Below, in pieces: positions 14,049 through 21,801 of a DNA stretch of 59,458 bases. Origin of the DNA: Pseudorhodoplanes sp. (lineage in GTDB: Bacteria > Pseudomonadota > Alphaproteobacteria > Rhizobiales > Xanthobacteraceae); NCBI GenBank assembly GCA_022843165.1, contig JALHOD010000020.1:1-59458 (forward strand). The letters are read 5' to 3'. The notes under the pieces are model-generated. The model saw nothing but the letters and a program-made list of their open reading frames with translations, made no database searches and had not been told where the DNA came from. The position numbers were made by a program, and so were the translations under genes. The number at the start of each line of letters is the position of its first letter. Position 1 is the stretch's first letter.

Positions 14049-14355
14049 CGGCCGGCACGAGCGCAAGACCTATTCGCTCGCCGACATCGCGCGCGAGCTC
14101 GGCCACAGGCCGGCCTGGATCTATCGCAACGAACGCTGGCGCCAGCTGATCGCGGACGACGACATGCCGGAGCCGATCGTCGGCACCGGCCGTCCGCGCT
14201 TTCACAAGCCGACGATGGATGCCTGGCTCGGCCGCCATCATCCCAACGCACCACGGATGCGCGCCGCCAACGACACCGCGCCGGTCGCGCAGCCGGCGAG
14301 CGATGGCGAGTGGCAGGAACATTTCGCGCGGGTTTACGGGAGACAGAGCGCATGA
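14041..14355 (+). CDS. AlpA/excisionase-like HTH protein
   Basis: 104 residues. KTYSLADIARELGHRPAWIY followed by RNERWRQLI and GTGRPRFHKPTMDAWLG is the pattern of MerR/AlpA-type winged-helix excisionases and phage regulators (helix-turn-helix, wing, then LDAWL-like helix). Located a few genes upstream of the integrase, fitting a directionality factor or regulator. ATGA overlap with the MazG-like gene. Confidence 0.6.
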   Translation: MPSGRHERKTYSLADIARELGHRPAWIYRNERWRQLIADDDMPEPIVGTGRPRFHKPTMDAWLGRHHPNAPRMRAANDTAPVAQPASDGEWQEHFARVYGRQSA

Positions 14356-14702
14356 GCGATACGGAAGTTTTGATGACGGAAATTCTCGCTGAACTTGAGC
14401 GCGCCCGCGCCAAATTTCCCGGCGACAACGTGACGATGCTGGCCTTGATGGAGGAGGTCGGCGAATTGGCGAAGGCGACATTCGAGGAACCAGCTGCCAG
14501 CGTCCGCAAGGAGGCCGTGCAGGTTGCCGTCATGGCGATGCGCGTTGTCCTCGACGGAGACGCAACGCTGACAGCATGGCGGACAAGCAAAAATCTGGAT
14601 GCGCTCGCCCGTTCATCTGCCCGGCCCGCAGACCAGCCGAAGGACGCAGAAGAACAAATTTGCCTTCGGTTGGACGAGCAACGATGGAAGGACAGGACGT
14701 GA
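14352..14702 (+). CDS. MazG-like protein with altered metal site
   Basis: 116 residues. LMEEVGELAKATFEE is the EExxE helix of the MazG/dUTPase-2-type nucleotide pyrophosphohydrolase fold. The second metal-binding helix reads KEAVQVAVMAMRV, with Gln where MazG usually has Asp (ExxD becomes ExxQ). Reduced metal binding or a changed activity is possible. Start codon overlaps the upstream stop. In phages such proteins are thought to act on nucleotide pools. Confidence 0.7.
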   Translation: MSDTEVLMTEILAELERARAKFPGDNVTMLALMEEVGELAKATFEEPAASVRKEAVQVAVMAMRVVLDGDATLTAWRTSKNLDALARSSARPADQPKDAEEQICLRLDEQRWKDRT

Positions 14703-14821
14703 GCAACGCCCCGGCTGCAATTCTGCTGATCCTGACCCTTTGCGCCGCCCTGGCCGGCGGCGTCATCACCCGCCGCATGCACCGCCGGCGCATCTGGCCG
14801 AACGGCGCCCATTGGGGTTAA
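14699..14821 (+). CDS. Small single-pass membrane protein
   Basis: 40 residues from a GTG that overlaps the MazG-like stop (GTGA), with GGAAGGAC upstream. One hydrophobic helix, PAAILLILTLCAALAGGVIT, then a basic tail RRMHRRRIWPNGAHWG that would stay in the cytoplasm. Located immediately before the integrase gene. No family recognised. Confidence 0.6.
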   Translation: MSNAPAAILLILTLCAALAGGVITRRMHRRRIWPNGAHWG

Positions 14822-14861
14822 TCTGACGACGCGCGGCCGCACCCGCGCTGATGGAAACAAG

Positions 14862-16181
14862 ATGGCGAACGCAAAACTTCCACCCTTCATCACCTGGCGC
14901 AAAGGCCGCCCGCGTTTCATTCCCGGCGCGGGCGAGCGCGATCTCGGTTTCCGGGGCGAGGATCTGCGCCACCGCGACCGCGCCGGCGCGCCGTGGCTCT
15001 CCTTCGAGGAGGCATGCGCCTGGGGCGCGGCGCGGCATGCCGAGATCCTGGCCGCGCGCGCGGCCGGTCGGCGGCGGAAGGGCGCAACGGCCGCGCGCCG
15101 GATCATGACGCTGGAGGATCTTCTGCGCGACTGGCTTTCAAGCGACGCCTTCAAGGCGATCCCCTCGCCGCGCACGCGCGAGGGCTACCGCAAGCAGGTC
15201 GATGCCATCCTGCTGAAACCGCAGACGCGCGATGATCGCCGCGCCGGCCGCGCGCGCGAGCGCGAGAGTTTTGCCGCCATGCCGGTGACGGCGATCGAGC
15301 CGCCGGAGGCGAACGGCTTCATCGAATACCAGATCCGCACGCGCGGGCTCTATATGGGCCGCGCGAGCCGCGCGGTGCTGGTGCAAGCCTTCCGGTGGGG
15401 CCGCACATCGACCAGCTGGCGGCTGAAACAGAACCCGTTCGCCGGCCTGCGCTTCAAAAAGCCGGACGGCCGGATCGTGATCTGGAGCGACGCCGAAATC
15501 CGGCAACTCGTTGACGCCGCCGACGCGCTCGGTCTCGCCTCGGTCGGCGACAGCATCCTGCTCGGCCTGTTCACCGGCCAGCGCCAGGGCGACCGTCTCA
15601 GCCTGTGCGATGACGGGCTGATCGACGGCCGCCGGCAATTCCGGCAATCGAAAACCGGCGCCATCGTGGCGATCCCCGAAACGCCGCGCCTGCGCGAGCG
15701 GCTGGAACAGGCCAGGGCGCGCGTGCGCGTGGTCATGCTGAAATTCGGCACGCGGCCCGACACCATCGTGGTGTTCGAGAATACCGGGCGCGACTATCGG
15801 CCCGATACCTACCGGCACAATTTCGAGACGGTGCGCGCGGCGGCGAGCCTCGGCATGGTCGAGATCGACGGCAGGGTGACGATCGCCGATCCGAAGATCC
15901 TGGGCGCCGACTTCGCGCATCGCCTGCACAACCGCATGACCTGGCTGCTGCAGCCGATGCCGTCCTGCGCGGACAAGCGCGACCAGGACTTGCGCGACAC
16001 ATCGGTCACATGGCTGGCGCGAGCCAGCTGCACGGTGCCGGAAATCGCCGCCATCACCGGGCACGAGCCGAAGTCGATCTATAACATTCTCACGCACTAT
16101 CTGGCGATCACGCCCGAGCTCGCGGACGCCGCGATCGGCAAGCTGGTGACATGGATGGACCGGGAAGGGATCACGGTATGA
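14862..16181 (+). CDS. int: Tyrosine recombinase (phage integrase)
   Basis: 439 residues. The N-terminal arm-binding/core-binding regions extend to about residue 200. The catalytic domain has Arg241 (GQRQGDRLSL), Lys264 (QSKTGA), Arg378 (DLRDT, with Asp at the box II His position), His401 (ITGHEPKSI) and nucleophile Tyr413 (THYLAI). It would recombine attP with the tRNA-Lys site at 17138. The last codons (KLVTWMDREGITV) are duplicated 386 bp downstream, around the next gene. The stop overlaps the next start (ATGA). Confidence 0.92.
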   Translation: MANAKLPPFITWRKGRPRFIPGAGERDLGFRGEDLRHRDRAGAPWLSFEEACAWGAARHAEILAARAAGRRRKGATAARRIMTLEDLLRDWLSSDAFKAIPSPRTREGYRKQVDAILLKPQTRDDRRAGRARERESFAAMPVTAIEPPEANGFIEYQIRTRGLYMGRASRAVLVQAFRWGRTSTSWRLKQNPFAGLRFKKPDGRIVIWSDAEIRQLVDAADALGLASVGDSILLGLFTGQRQGDRLSLCDDGLIDGRRQFRQSKTGAIVAIPETPRLRERLEQARARVRVVMLKFGTRPDTIVVFENTGRDYRPDTYRHNFETVRAAASLGMVEIDGRVTIADPKILGADFAHRLHNRMTWLLQPMPSCADKRDQDLRDTSVTWLARASCTVPEIAAITGHEPKSIYNILTHYLAITPELADAAIGKLVTWMDREGITV

Positions 16182-16182
16182 G
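16138..16182 (+). repeat. Direct repeat, copy 1 (integrase 3' end)
   Basis: 45 nt covering the last integrase codons and the start of the 16178 gene. It matches 16524-16568 at 40 of 45 positions, with the last 21 nt identical, offset 386 bp. Confidence 0.85.
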
Positions 16183-16540
16183 AAAATTAAAAAGCGTGCC
16201 GGTCGCCATGTATCTTGCGGCCGCCGAGGACGTGACGCGCGCGCGCTATCAGGGCATTGCCGTTGCGCTCGCGGCCCTCAACCGGCTGCACGGCGAACCG
16301 ACGATGGTGTGCGACGTGCTGCGGAGCCTGGGTATCACGCTCGCTGACATCAAACACAACGGCGTCGAAGCCTACGATCTCGCTGAAATCCGCAAGTGCC
16401 TGATGCAAGGCGATCGAAGCGATCGCGCGCAGGCGATGGCGATCGCGGAGCCCGCCAGATATGGACGATCGCCGCTTCGCGCCGCGCTTCCACATGCTCG
16501 CACCGAGAATGCCAAACGGCGGCGCAAGCTGGTGACGTAG
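16178..16540 (+). CDS. Phage hypothetical protein, inserted between repeats
   Basis: 120 residues starting MRKLKSVPVAMYLAAAEDVT, helical, with LHGEPTMVCDVLRSLGITLA resembling a small HTH region. Its ATG overlaps the integrase stop and its last codons (KLVT then TAG) are the duplicated integrase tail with Trp changed to a stop. The whole 386-bp unit thus looks like a cassette inserted by repeat-mediated recombination. Function unknown. Confidence 0.6.
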   Translation: MRKLKSVPVAMYLAAAEDVTRARYQGIAVALAALNRLHGEPTMVCDVLRSLGITLADIKHNGVEAYDLAEIRKCLMQGDRSDRAQAMAIAEPARYGRSPLRAALPHARTENAKRRRKLVT

Positions 16541-16568
16541 ATGAATAGGGAAGGGATCACGGTATGAG
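16524..16568 (+). repeat. Direct repeat, copy 2 (remnant of integrase 3' end)
   Basis: 40 of 45 positions match 16138-16182. The reading frame is that of the integrase tail: KLVT, then TAG in place of the TGG codon, then MNREGITV and TGA. The TGA overlaps the ATG of the 16564 gene exactly as copy 1 overlaps the ATG of 16178. Confidence 0.85.
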
Positions 16569-16794
16569 CGCCGGACAGGCAAGAATAGCGATTGGCGGCC
16601 GGCGACAAGGCAAGACGATCGAGCGCCAGGTCGAGATCTGGAACGCCGCGATCGAGGCCGCCGCGCAGGACACGGAAGCTGTCGCGGACCAATACGCCGG
16701 AGACAAAGAGGATCCGGGCGCGGCGCGGGTTTGCGACATCATGCGTGGTCGCGCCGACAGCATCAGGCTGTTGAAAAAGCGGAGGCCGGCATGA
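16564..16794 (+). CDS. Phage hypothetical protein
   Basis: 76 residues starting MSAGQARIAIGGRRQGKTIE, amphipathic helical, ending MRGRADSIRLLKKRRPA. The GGRRQGKT stretch looks like a P-loop fragment but no other NTPase features follow. The ATG lies in repeat copy 2; the stop overlaps the next start (ATGA). Function unknown. Confidence 0.6.
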   Translation: MSAGQARIAIGGRRQGKTIERQVEIWNAAIEAAAQDTEAVADQYAGDKEDPGAARVCDIMRGRADSIRLLKKRRPA

Positions 16795-17054
16795 ACGGCC
16801 GCATCGCCAACCTTCACACGGTTTTTGTGCTGGACGGCGGGCTGTGCGTGCGCTGCAACGGCTGCGGCAAGCGCAACGTGCTGACCGCGCAGCAGGTCGG
16901 CGCCCACATGGGCAACATGACACAGGTGCGGGATCTGCGGCTGGTCTGCTCGGCCTGCGGCTCGCGCGACATCGACCGCTGCGTCGCGCCCTCGCGCGAC
17001 GCCGCCGCCCGTTTCATGGACGGCGTTGACATCCAGAGCGCGGTGGCGGTGTGA
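16791..17054 (+). CDS. Phage zinc-ribbon protein
   Basis: 87 residues. Cysteine pairs CVRC/CNGC (about 19-25) and CSAC (about 52-55), with CGSRDIDRC following, form one zinc ribbon with extra cysteines. Last gene of the element before the tRNA; followed by a perfect palindrome. Such ribbons often bind nucleic acid; a specific role is not visible. Confidence 0.65.
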   Translation: MNGRIANLHTVFVLDGGLCVRCNGCGKRNVLTAQQVGAHMGNMTQVRDLRLVCSACGSRDIDRCVAPSRDAAARFMDGVDIQSAVAV

Positions 17055-17078
17055 GAAAAGTCTCACGTGAGACTTTTC
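17055..17078. terminator. 24-bp perfect palindrome, possible bidirectional terminator
   Basis: GAAAAGTCTCAC followed by its exact complement GTGAGACTTTTC. As RNA it gives a stem GUCUC/GAGAC with A-run before and U-run after, the form of a short bidirectional terminator between the last cargo gene and tRNA-Lys. A further half copy, AAAGTCTCATG, lies at about 17081-17091. A recombination accessory site is an alternative. Confidence 0.55.
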
Positions 17079-17137
17079 AGAAAGTCTCATGTTCCCGGCC
17101 TGTTCTCCGGCGAACGCGCTTAAGTGATTGAAATCTT

Positions 17138-17165
17138 TGGTGGGCGCACAAGGATTCGAACCTTG
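17138..17165. other. Probable attachment site at the tRNA 3' end
   Basis: Tyrosine integrases of this type recombine within tRNA 3' ends, and the integrase gene is about 1 kb away. The intact 3' end (CCA, acceptor and T-arm) is the expected core. The partner copy should lie beyond the left window edge; its length cannot be fixed from one copy. Confidence 0.55.
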
Positions 17166-17213
17166 GACCTACTGATTAAGAGTCAGCTGCTCTACCAACT
17201 GAGCTATGCGCCC
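17138..17213 (-). tRNA. tRNA-Lys (anticodon CTT)
   Basis: The minus strand folds as a 76-nt tRNA including CCA: acceptor GGGCGCA/TGCGCCC, D-arm with AGCTCAGTTGGTAGAGC, anticodon stem CTGA/TCAG around loop CTCTTAA (anticodon CTT), and T-arm with GGTTCGAATCC. The 3' end with encoded CCA lies at 17138 and faces the integrated element, so this gene is the probable integration site. Confidence 0.97.
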
Positions 17214-17287
17214 GGTCCACCACCGGGGACCGGCGGGGCGCGGGTCGTTTAGCAAAGGGGGCCCCCCCTGTCCAGCAATTGCAGGGC

Positions 17288-17497
17288 TTATTTCGGACCC
17301 TGATTCAAGCGCGGCTTCCGGCTCTCCGGATCGCGGCGGCGGTAGAGATTTTCGGTGGCGCGGTCGCGAATATCATCGACGGCGGGGTTCCGGCGCTTGC
17401 GCCACGCCATCGCGCCATAGGCCAAGGCGCTGGCCAGGATCAGCACTAGGCCGACGTCAATCAATAGCCACATCCAGCCGCCCGCTTCACCGCTCAT
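17288..17497 (-). CDS. Small single-pass membrane protein
   Basis: 69 residues from the ATG at 17497 with GGGAG upstream. One membrane helix, MWLLIDVGLVLILASALAYG (about 9-28), then a basic cytoplasmic tail AWRKRRNPAVDDIRDRATEN. Composition is that of the chromosome rather than the phage. I recognise no named family. Confidence 0.65.
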   Translation of the reverse strand: MSGEAGGWMWLLIDVGLVLILASALAYGAMAWRKRRNPAVDDIRDRATENLYRRRDPESRKPRLNQGPK

Positions 17498-17566
17498 CCT
17501 GAACTCCCAAAATCGCCGTCCTGAACCCAACGTGCGACCGCCGGGAGCGATCCCCCCGGCCAGGAA

Positions 17567-17594
17567 AAAGCCGCCGGGCGAACCCGGCGGCTTT
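17567..17594 (-). terminator. Intrinsic terminator of the 17656 gene
   Basis: GC-rich stem AAAGCCGCCGGG/CCCGGCGGCTTT with a four-base loop; on the minus strand it ends in a run of T. It lies about 60 bp after the stop of the Spy-like gene. Confidence 0.85.
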
Positions 17595-17655
17595 CAGCGT
17601 GAGGACGGTCGCGGGGTTGGGGGCATCTCCGACCGCCGCTCTGCTGGAACGGGCT

Positions 17656-18195
17656 TCAAAGCTTGCGATCCTCGCCGCGAGACCCGCGCGGGCCATGCGC
17701 GCCGCGCCAGTACCCTCCCCGCATCGCCTGACGGGTGAGCACCGTGAGCCGGCGCTGCTGGGCCTCATCGAGGCTCTTGTAGAGCGGCTCGCTGGCATCG
17801 GCGAGGCGCTTCAGGCCCGCCGCCGTTTCGGTCATCATGTCGGCGCGCTGCCGCAGACGCTGGATCGGATCGCGTTCACGGTCGCCGTCATGCCGCGCCT
17901 CCCGGCGGGTGGTCATGCGGTCATAACGGGACTTGGCCAGATCGCGGATAGCGGTTTCCACGGCCGGCCAGTTCTTTTCCTGGTCCGGGGTGAGCTTGAG
18001 ACCGGCCTTGAGACCGGCGATGCGCGCATCGGTGAAAGCCTGCACGTCCTCCGCGGACAGCCGCCCGCGCGGCCCGTACTGACGCGCGCTGACTTCAGGC
18101 TCGGTGCCCGCTCCCGACGGCTTCTGCTGGGCGTAGACCACAGACGAACCGGCAATGACAATCGCCGCCGCTCCGGCAAGCAAAGGCTTCAACAT
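17656..18195 (-). CDS. LTxxQ (Spy/CpxP-like) periplasmic protein
   Basis: 179 residues. Signal peptide MLKPLLAGAAAIVIAGSSVV-YA, then a helical domain with LTPDQEKNWPAVETAIRD (the LTxxQ motif) and a second helical half DEAQQRRLTVLTRQAM. Start chosen at 18195 because GGAGGT lies 6 nt upstream. Family members bind unfolded proteins or sense envelope stress; the role here is inferred. It has a paralogue at 21802-22239 on the other side of the TAXI-TRAP operon. Confidence 0.8.
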   Translation of the reverse strand: MLKPLLAGAAAIVIAGSSVVYAQQKPSGAGTEPEVSARQYGPRGRLSAEDVQAFTDARIAGLKAGLKLTPDQEKNWPAVETAIRDLAKSRYDRMTTRREARHDGDRERDPIQRLRQRADMMTETAAGLKRLADASEPLYKSLDEAQQRRLTVLTRQAMRGGYWRGAHGPRGSRGEDRKL

Positions 18196-18451
18196 CGCGA
18201 CCTCCAAAACTGCTTCGATAGAGGCCAGCTAAGACCGCAAAGTATTCGGCCACAAATTAAATATTGGACAGGTTACAACCAAGTAATGTTCCAATATTGA
18301 GAGCCTCAAATCAGCGGCTTTTTGCCACCCTGCCGCCCTTTTTTGTGGCGTGCAGTGGTGGGCAGATCGGTTACACTCCGAGCTGACAGGAACGGCCCGA
18401 TCCGGTTGGCTGGATTTCTGGACAAAAATAAAATTCGCTAGGGAGAAGATC
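18196..18451. promoter_or_regulatory. Divergent intergenic region, LTxxQ gene / TAXI-TRAP operon
   Basis: 256 bp, AT-rich around 18240-18300, with the promoters of both divergent genes presumably inside. No gene, no clear consensus promoter and no palindrome stand out. Confidence 0.4.
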
Positions 18452-19498
18452 ATGGCAATTGTGAACCGAAACTACCTCTTGGCCGCCTCTGCGGTCGCGC
18501 TCGTCCTTTCCGTCTCCGCCGTCGCGCTGCATCCGGTCGAGGCGCAGGAGCGCAAGTCGATCCGCTGGTCCACCTCGAGCGTCGATTCCTACGGCTACAA
18601 GGTCGCGGCCGCGATGGTGAAAGTCGCCGAGGAAGCGCTCGGCGGCGAATATACCGTCACCGTCAATCCCTATCCGTCGACCACCGGCGCGATGAAGGCT
18701 GCCATGGATGGCACCGGCGAGATCGGCTACACGGCCGATGTCGGCATGACCCAGCTCTATGCCGGCGAAGGCGGCTTCAAGAGCTACACACCGGCCAAGG
18801 GCAAGCTGGTTCACTCCTGGTATGCCTATCCGATGGAATCCTTCATGGCGGTGCCGGCCGACAAGGCCTCGCAATACAAATGCCTGAAGGATCTGAGCGG
18901 CAAGCCGACCTTCTTCACCCCCGCCGGCTTCATGAACTGGCTGAACTTCCAGCGCATGTACAAGGCGCTCGGCTACGACTTCAAGCATGTGCAGATCGAT
19001 CCCAAGACCCAGGCCGATGCGCTCAAGGGCGGAACGATCGCGGGCTCGGTGGCCTACACCACATCCGGCGCCTCGCTTGCGCCGTACTGGAAGGAAACCG
19101 AAGTCCGCATGGACGTGACGGTGATCAATCCCTGCCCGGATGAAGTGGCCAAGCTGAAGGCGGCCGGAATGGTCATCAGCGACGTCAGCCCGAAGGTGTT
19201 TGCGAAAGACGTCGGCGTGAAGGACATCCAGGCGGTGCCGATCCTGTTCGGCTACAACATGCGCGCCGACATGCCCGAAGACGTGGTCTACAAGCTCCTC
19301 AACGCCTTCTACAAGAACCGCGACGCGCTGGCCAAGTCCGACGCCGGTTTCACGCCGATGGCGAAGGATTTCGTCGGCATGCAGGTGAACGGCATCCGGG
19401 CCAATCCGGATATTCCGGTCCATGCCGGACTTGCCAAGTTCCTCAAGGAACATAAGGCTTGGGACGACAAGTGGAAGATCGCATCCAGCGGCAGCTGA
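18452..19498 (+). CDS. TAXI-family TRAP transporter solute-binding protein
   Basis: 348 residues. Start at 18452 (AGGGAGAAG upstream) gives a clean signal peptide, LLAASAVALVLSVSAVALHPVEA, then the mature protein. The fold pattern (IRWSTSSVDSYGYKVAAAM, then STTGAMKAAMDGTGEIGYTA, then GKPTFFTPAGFMNWL) is that of TAXI-type TRAP receptors that capture small organic acids in the periplasm. Located 225 bp upstream of the fused permease gene. Ligand cannot be predicted; glutamate or related dicarboxylates are known TAXI ligands. Confidence 0.88.
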   Translation: MAIVNRNYLLAASAVALVLSVSAVALHPVEAQERKSIRWSTSSVDSYGYKVAAAMVKVAEEALGGEYTVTVNPYPSTTGAMKAAMDGTGEIGYTADVGMTQLYAGEGGFKSYTPAKGKLVHSWYAYPMESFMAVPADKASQYKCLKDLSGKPTFFTPAGFMNWLNFQRMYKALGYDFKHVQIDPKTQADALKGGTIAGSVAYTTSGASLAPYWKETEVRMDVTVINPCPDEVAKLKAAGMVISDVSPKVFAKDVGVKDIQAVPILFGYNMRADMPEDVVYKLLNAFYKNRDALAKSDAGFTPMAKDFVGMQVNGIRANPDIPVHAGLAKFLKEHKAWDDKWKIASSGS

Positions 19499-19723
19499 GC
19501 ACGCGATAGGCAGTCCGGAGCGAGGCGTCTGCACACAAGCAGCGCCTCGCTTCGCAATGCCGTTATCAGAACCTGACGGCAATGGCAGAACGGATGCTGG
19601 GGAGCGTCCGCGGGGTGACCAGATGGATTGCCCGGTCTAATCAGCCGGACCTGCATCCGTCGCCTTTCAAATCTCCCGCCAGAAAAGGCGGCAATAAAAA
19701 TCTTCCAGGGGACGAGGGCAGCG

Positions 19724-21739
19724 ATGGTGCTTGAGCAGATCAGGAAGCAGATCAATCTCGCGAACGCGATTCTTCTTTTTTCAGCCATCCTGCTGAGCTG
19801 GCTGCTCTGGTATTTCTATACAGGCTCGGGCGGCCCGCAGGAACTTGTGTCGCGGCTGCTGTCAATCGCGATGATCCTGCAAATCCTGTTCATGTACCGC
19901 GACAATTATCTTTATCCGTGGCTGCCGCCGCGCGTGAATGACATCATCGTCGCCGTCTATATCGGCATCTGCATGTATGCGTTCTGGCACTTCTGGTGGG
20001 AATTCGAGGAAATCGCGATCTACCGGCAAGGATCCTACACCAAGCAGGATTTTATCGTCGGCCTGCTGATGTTCCTGCTGGTCATGGAACTGTCGCGGCT
20101 CGCGCATCCGGTGCTGTTCTGGATCAATCTGATCCTCGTCTTCTATACCCTCTATGGTTATCTCAGCCCCGTCGACTTCTTCTGGCATCCCGGCACATCC
20201 TTCCATCGCGTCGTGACGTCCAGCACTGTCGAACTGTCGACCGGCATTTACGGCATCTACGGACAGATCGCCCTTACCGTCATTGCGGCCTTTCTGCTAC
20301 TGGCGGCCGCGGCCCGCGGCTTCGGCGCGCAAAGCGCCATGATCAATGTCATGCGGCGGCTGGCCGGCCGGTCCCGCCAGATGGTGCCACAAACCGCCGT
20401 GCTGGGATCGCTCGCGGTCGGCACCATCAGCGGCAGCGGCTCTGCCAATGCCGTGGTTGTCGGCAGCATCACGATTCCGCTGATGAAGCGCTATGGCGTG
20501 CCCGGCACTTTCGCCGCCGCGGTCGAAACCGCAGCCTCGATGGGCGGCCTGATCATGCCGCCGCTGATGGGCATCGGCGCCTTCCTGATGTCGGAATTCC
20601 TCGGCGTGCCCTATTGGGACGTGGTCGCGCGCGGATTTGCGCTTGCCCTCGTCTATTACGCCTCGCTCGCCCTCGCCGTCTATCTTTTGTGCGTGCGCCT
20701 GCTGCCGCGCGACAGCATCACGCCGCCGGCGGTCGTCACATACGACCAGGTGAAGACATCCATTTTCTTCATCTCCGTGCTGTTCCTGATCTTCCTGATG
20801 GGTTGGCTCGGAACCGGCGAACTGCTGGCTGCGCTCTACACGGCTGGGTTCATGTTTGTCGTGCTGATGCTCAATTTCTTCTACTTCAAATACGTTCTGA
20901 AGGATCCGGAAGTCGTCAAGGAATCGCTGTTCGACAATATCCGCCTGAGCATCGAGACCCACGGCGACATGACGTCCTATCTGACGCTGCTGCTCGCCAC
21001 GCTCGGCATCATGATCGGCCTGTTCACGGTGACGGGCTTCATCAACCGGATGGGCGCGACGTTGCTCGACCTCGGCTCCTGGAACATCATGGCCATGGTC
21101 GCCATGGCCTATATCTTTGGCTGGCTGGTGGGCGCCGGTTTGCCGCCGACAGCCACCTACATCATTGGCGCCGTCATCATCGTGCAGCCGCTGGTGAGCC
21201 TGGGCGTGAATCCCTGGGTCGCCCACTTCTTCGTGTTCCTGCTGTCGGTCTGGGGCGAATTGTCGCCGCCTACCTCGCTCACCGCGGCGATCTCCGCGCG
21301 CATCGCGGAAGCGTCGTTCATGCGGACCATGTGGGAAGCGCTGAAGATTTGTCTGCCGATCACGCTGATGACCTTCGCCATCTTCACCCGCTCGAACATG
21401 GTGATTACCACCGGCTGGCCGCAGATCGTGGACACCGCGCTGGTGCTGACCGGCACTGCCGGCGTCGCCTTCGCGATGTTCGGCCGCTACACCAAAGTTG
21501 TCGCAGGCGACATTGCTGCCCGGCTTCTTGCGGCCATCCTGTCCGGGCTGGTGCTGTTTCACCCCAATGACACGATCGCCCTAGCGGTCAGCCCGCTGGT
21601 TCTTGTCGCCCTCGGGATCGGTCTCTGGCGGCATCGGCTGGTCGCTCCCGGCACCAGCGCGATGATCGACACCGATGCAGACGTCCATGACGAAGCGGAC
21701 CTGTCCGCGCTCGTCATGGAGGCCAAACGGGAAGTCTGA
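19724..21739 (+). CDS. TRAP transporter fused permease (4TM/12TM)
   Basis: 671 residues, about 16-17 membrane helices. The first four helices correspond to the small DctQ-like subunit, the rest to the large DctM-like subunit (GTISGSGSANAVVVGSITIP, then ETAASMGGLIMPPLMGIGAF). Start at 19724 by frame and GAGG upstream. It partners the upstream TAXI receptor for sodium- or proton-driven uptake across the inner membrane. A terminator follows. Confidence 0.9.
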   Translation: MVLEQIRKQINLANAILLFSAILLSWLLWYFYTGSGGPQELVSRLLSIAMILQILFMYRDNYLYPWLPPRVNDIIVAVYIGICMYAFWHFWWEFEEIAIYRQGSYTKQDFIVGLLMFLLVMELSRLAHPVLFWINLILVFYTLYGYLSPVDFFWHPGTSFHRVVTSSTVELSTGIYGIYGQIALTVIAAFLLLAAAARGFGAQSAMINVMRRLAGRSRQMVPQTAVLGSLAVGTISGSGSANAVVVGSITIPLMKRYGVPGTFAAAVETAASMGGLIMPPLMGIGAFLMSEFLGVPYWDVVARGFALALVYYASLALAVYLLCVRLLPRDSITPPAVVTYDQVKTSIFFISVLFLIFLMGWLGTGELLAALYTAGFMFVVLMLNFFYFKYVLKDPEVVKESLFDNIRLSIETHGDMTSYLTLLLATLGIMIGLFTVTGFINRMGATLLDLGSWNIMAMVAMAYIFGWLVGAGLPPTATYIIGAVIIVQPLVSLGVNPWVAHFFVFLLSVWGELSPPTSLTAAISARIAEASFMRTMWEALKICLPITLMTFAIFTRSNMVITTGWPQIVDTALVLTGTAGVAFAMFGRYTKVVAGDIAARLLAAILSGLVLFHPNDTIALAVSPLVLVALGIGLWRHRLVAPGTSAMIDTDADVHDEADLSALVMEAKREV

Positions 21740-21746
21740 AAAACGA

Positions 21747-21774
21747 ACAGGGCCGCTTCTGAGAGCGGCCCTGT
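21747..21774 (+). terminator. Terminator after the TAXI-TRAP operon
   Basis: ACAGGGCCGCT/AGCGGCCCTGT stem of 11 bp with a 6-base loop, starting 8 bp after the permease stop. It may also serve the convergent 21802 gene. Confidence 0.85.
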
Positions 21775-21801
21775 GCGTATTCTAAACTCCAACGAACGCG
21801 A

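Larger units (their letters stand above)
1..17137. mobile_element. Prophage-like integrated element, right part, at tRNA-Lys
   Basis: The segment between the window edge and the 3' end of tRNA-Lys has phage organisation: tyrosine integrase, CI-like repressor divergent from a Cro-like HTH gene, Toprim primase, D5/VapE-type helicase, methyltransferase-like genes, an ArdC-type domain and many very small overlapping genes. The integrase lies about 1 kb from the tRNA, and the tRNA 3' end faces the element, as in integration into a tRNA 3' end. No second copy of the tRNA 3' end is found at the left, so the element continues beyond position 1. Capsid and tail genes are not in view, so completeness cannot be judged. 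Confidence 0.85.
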
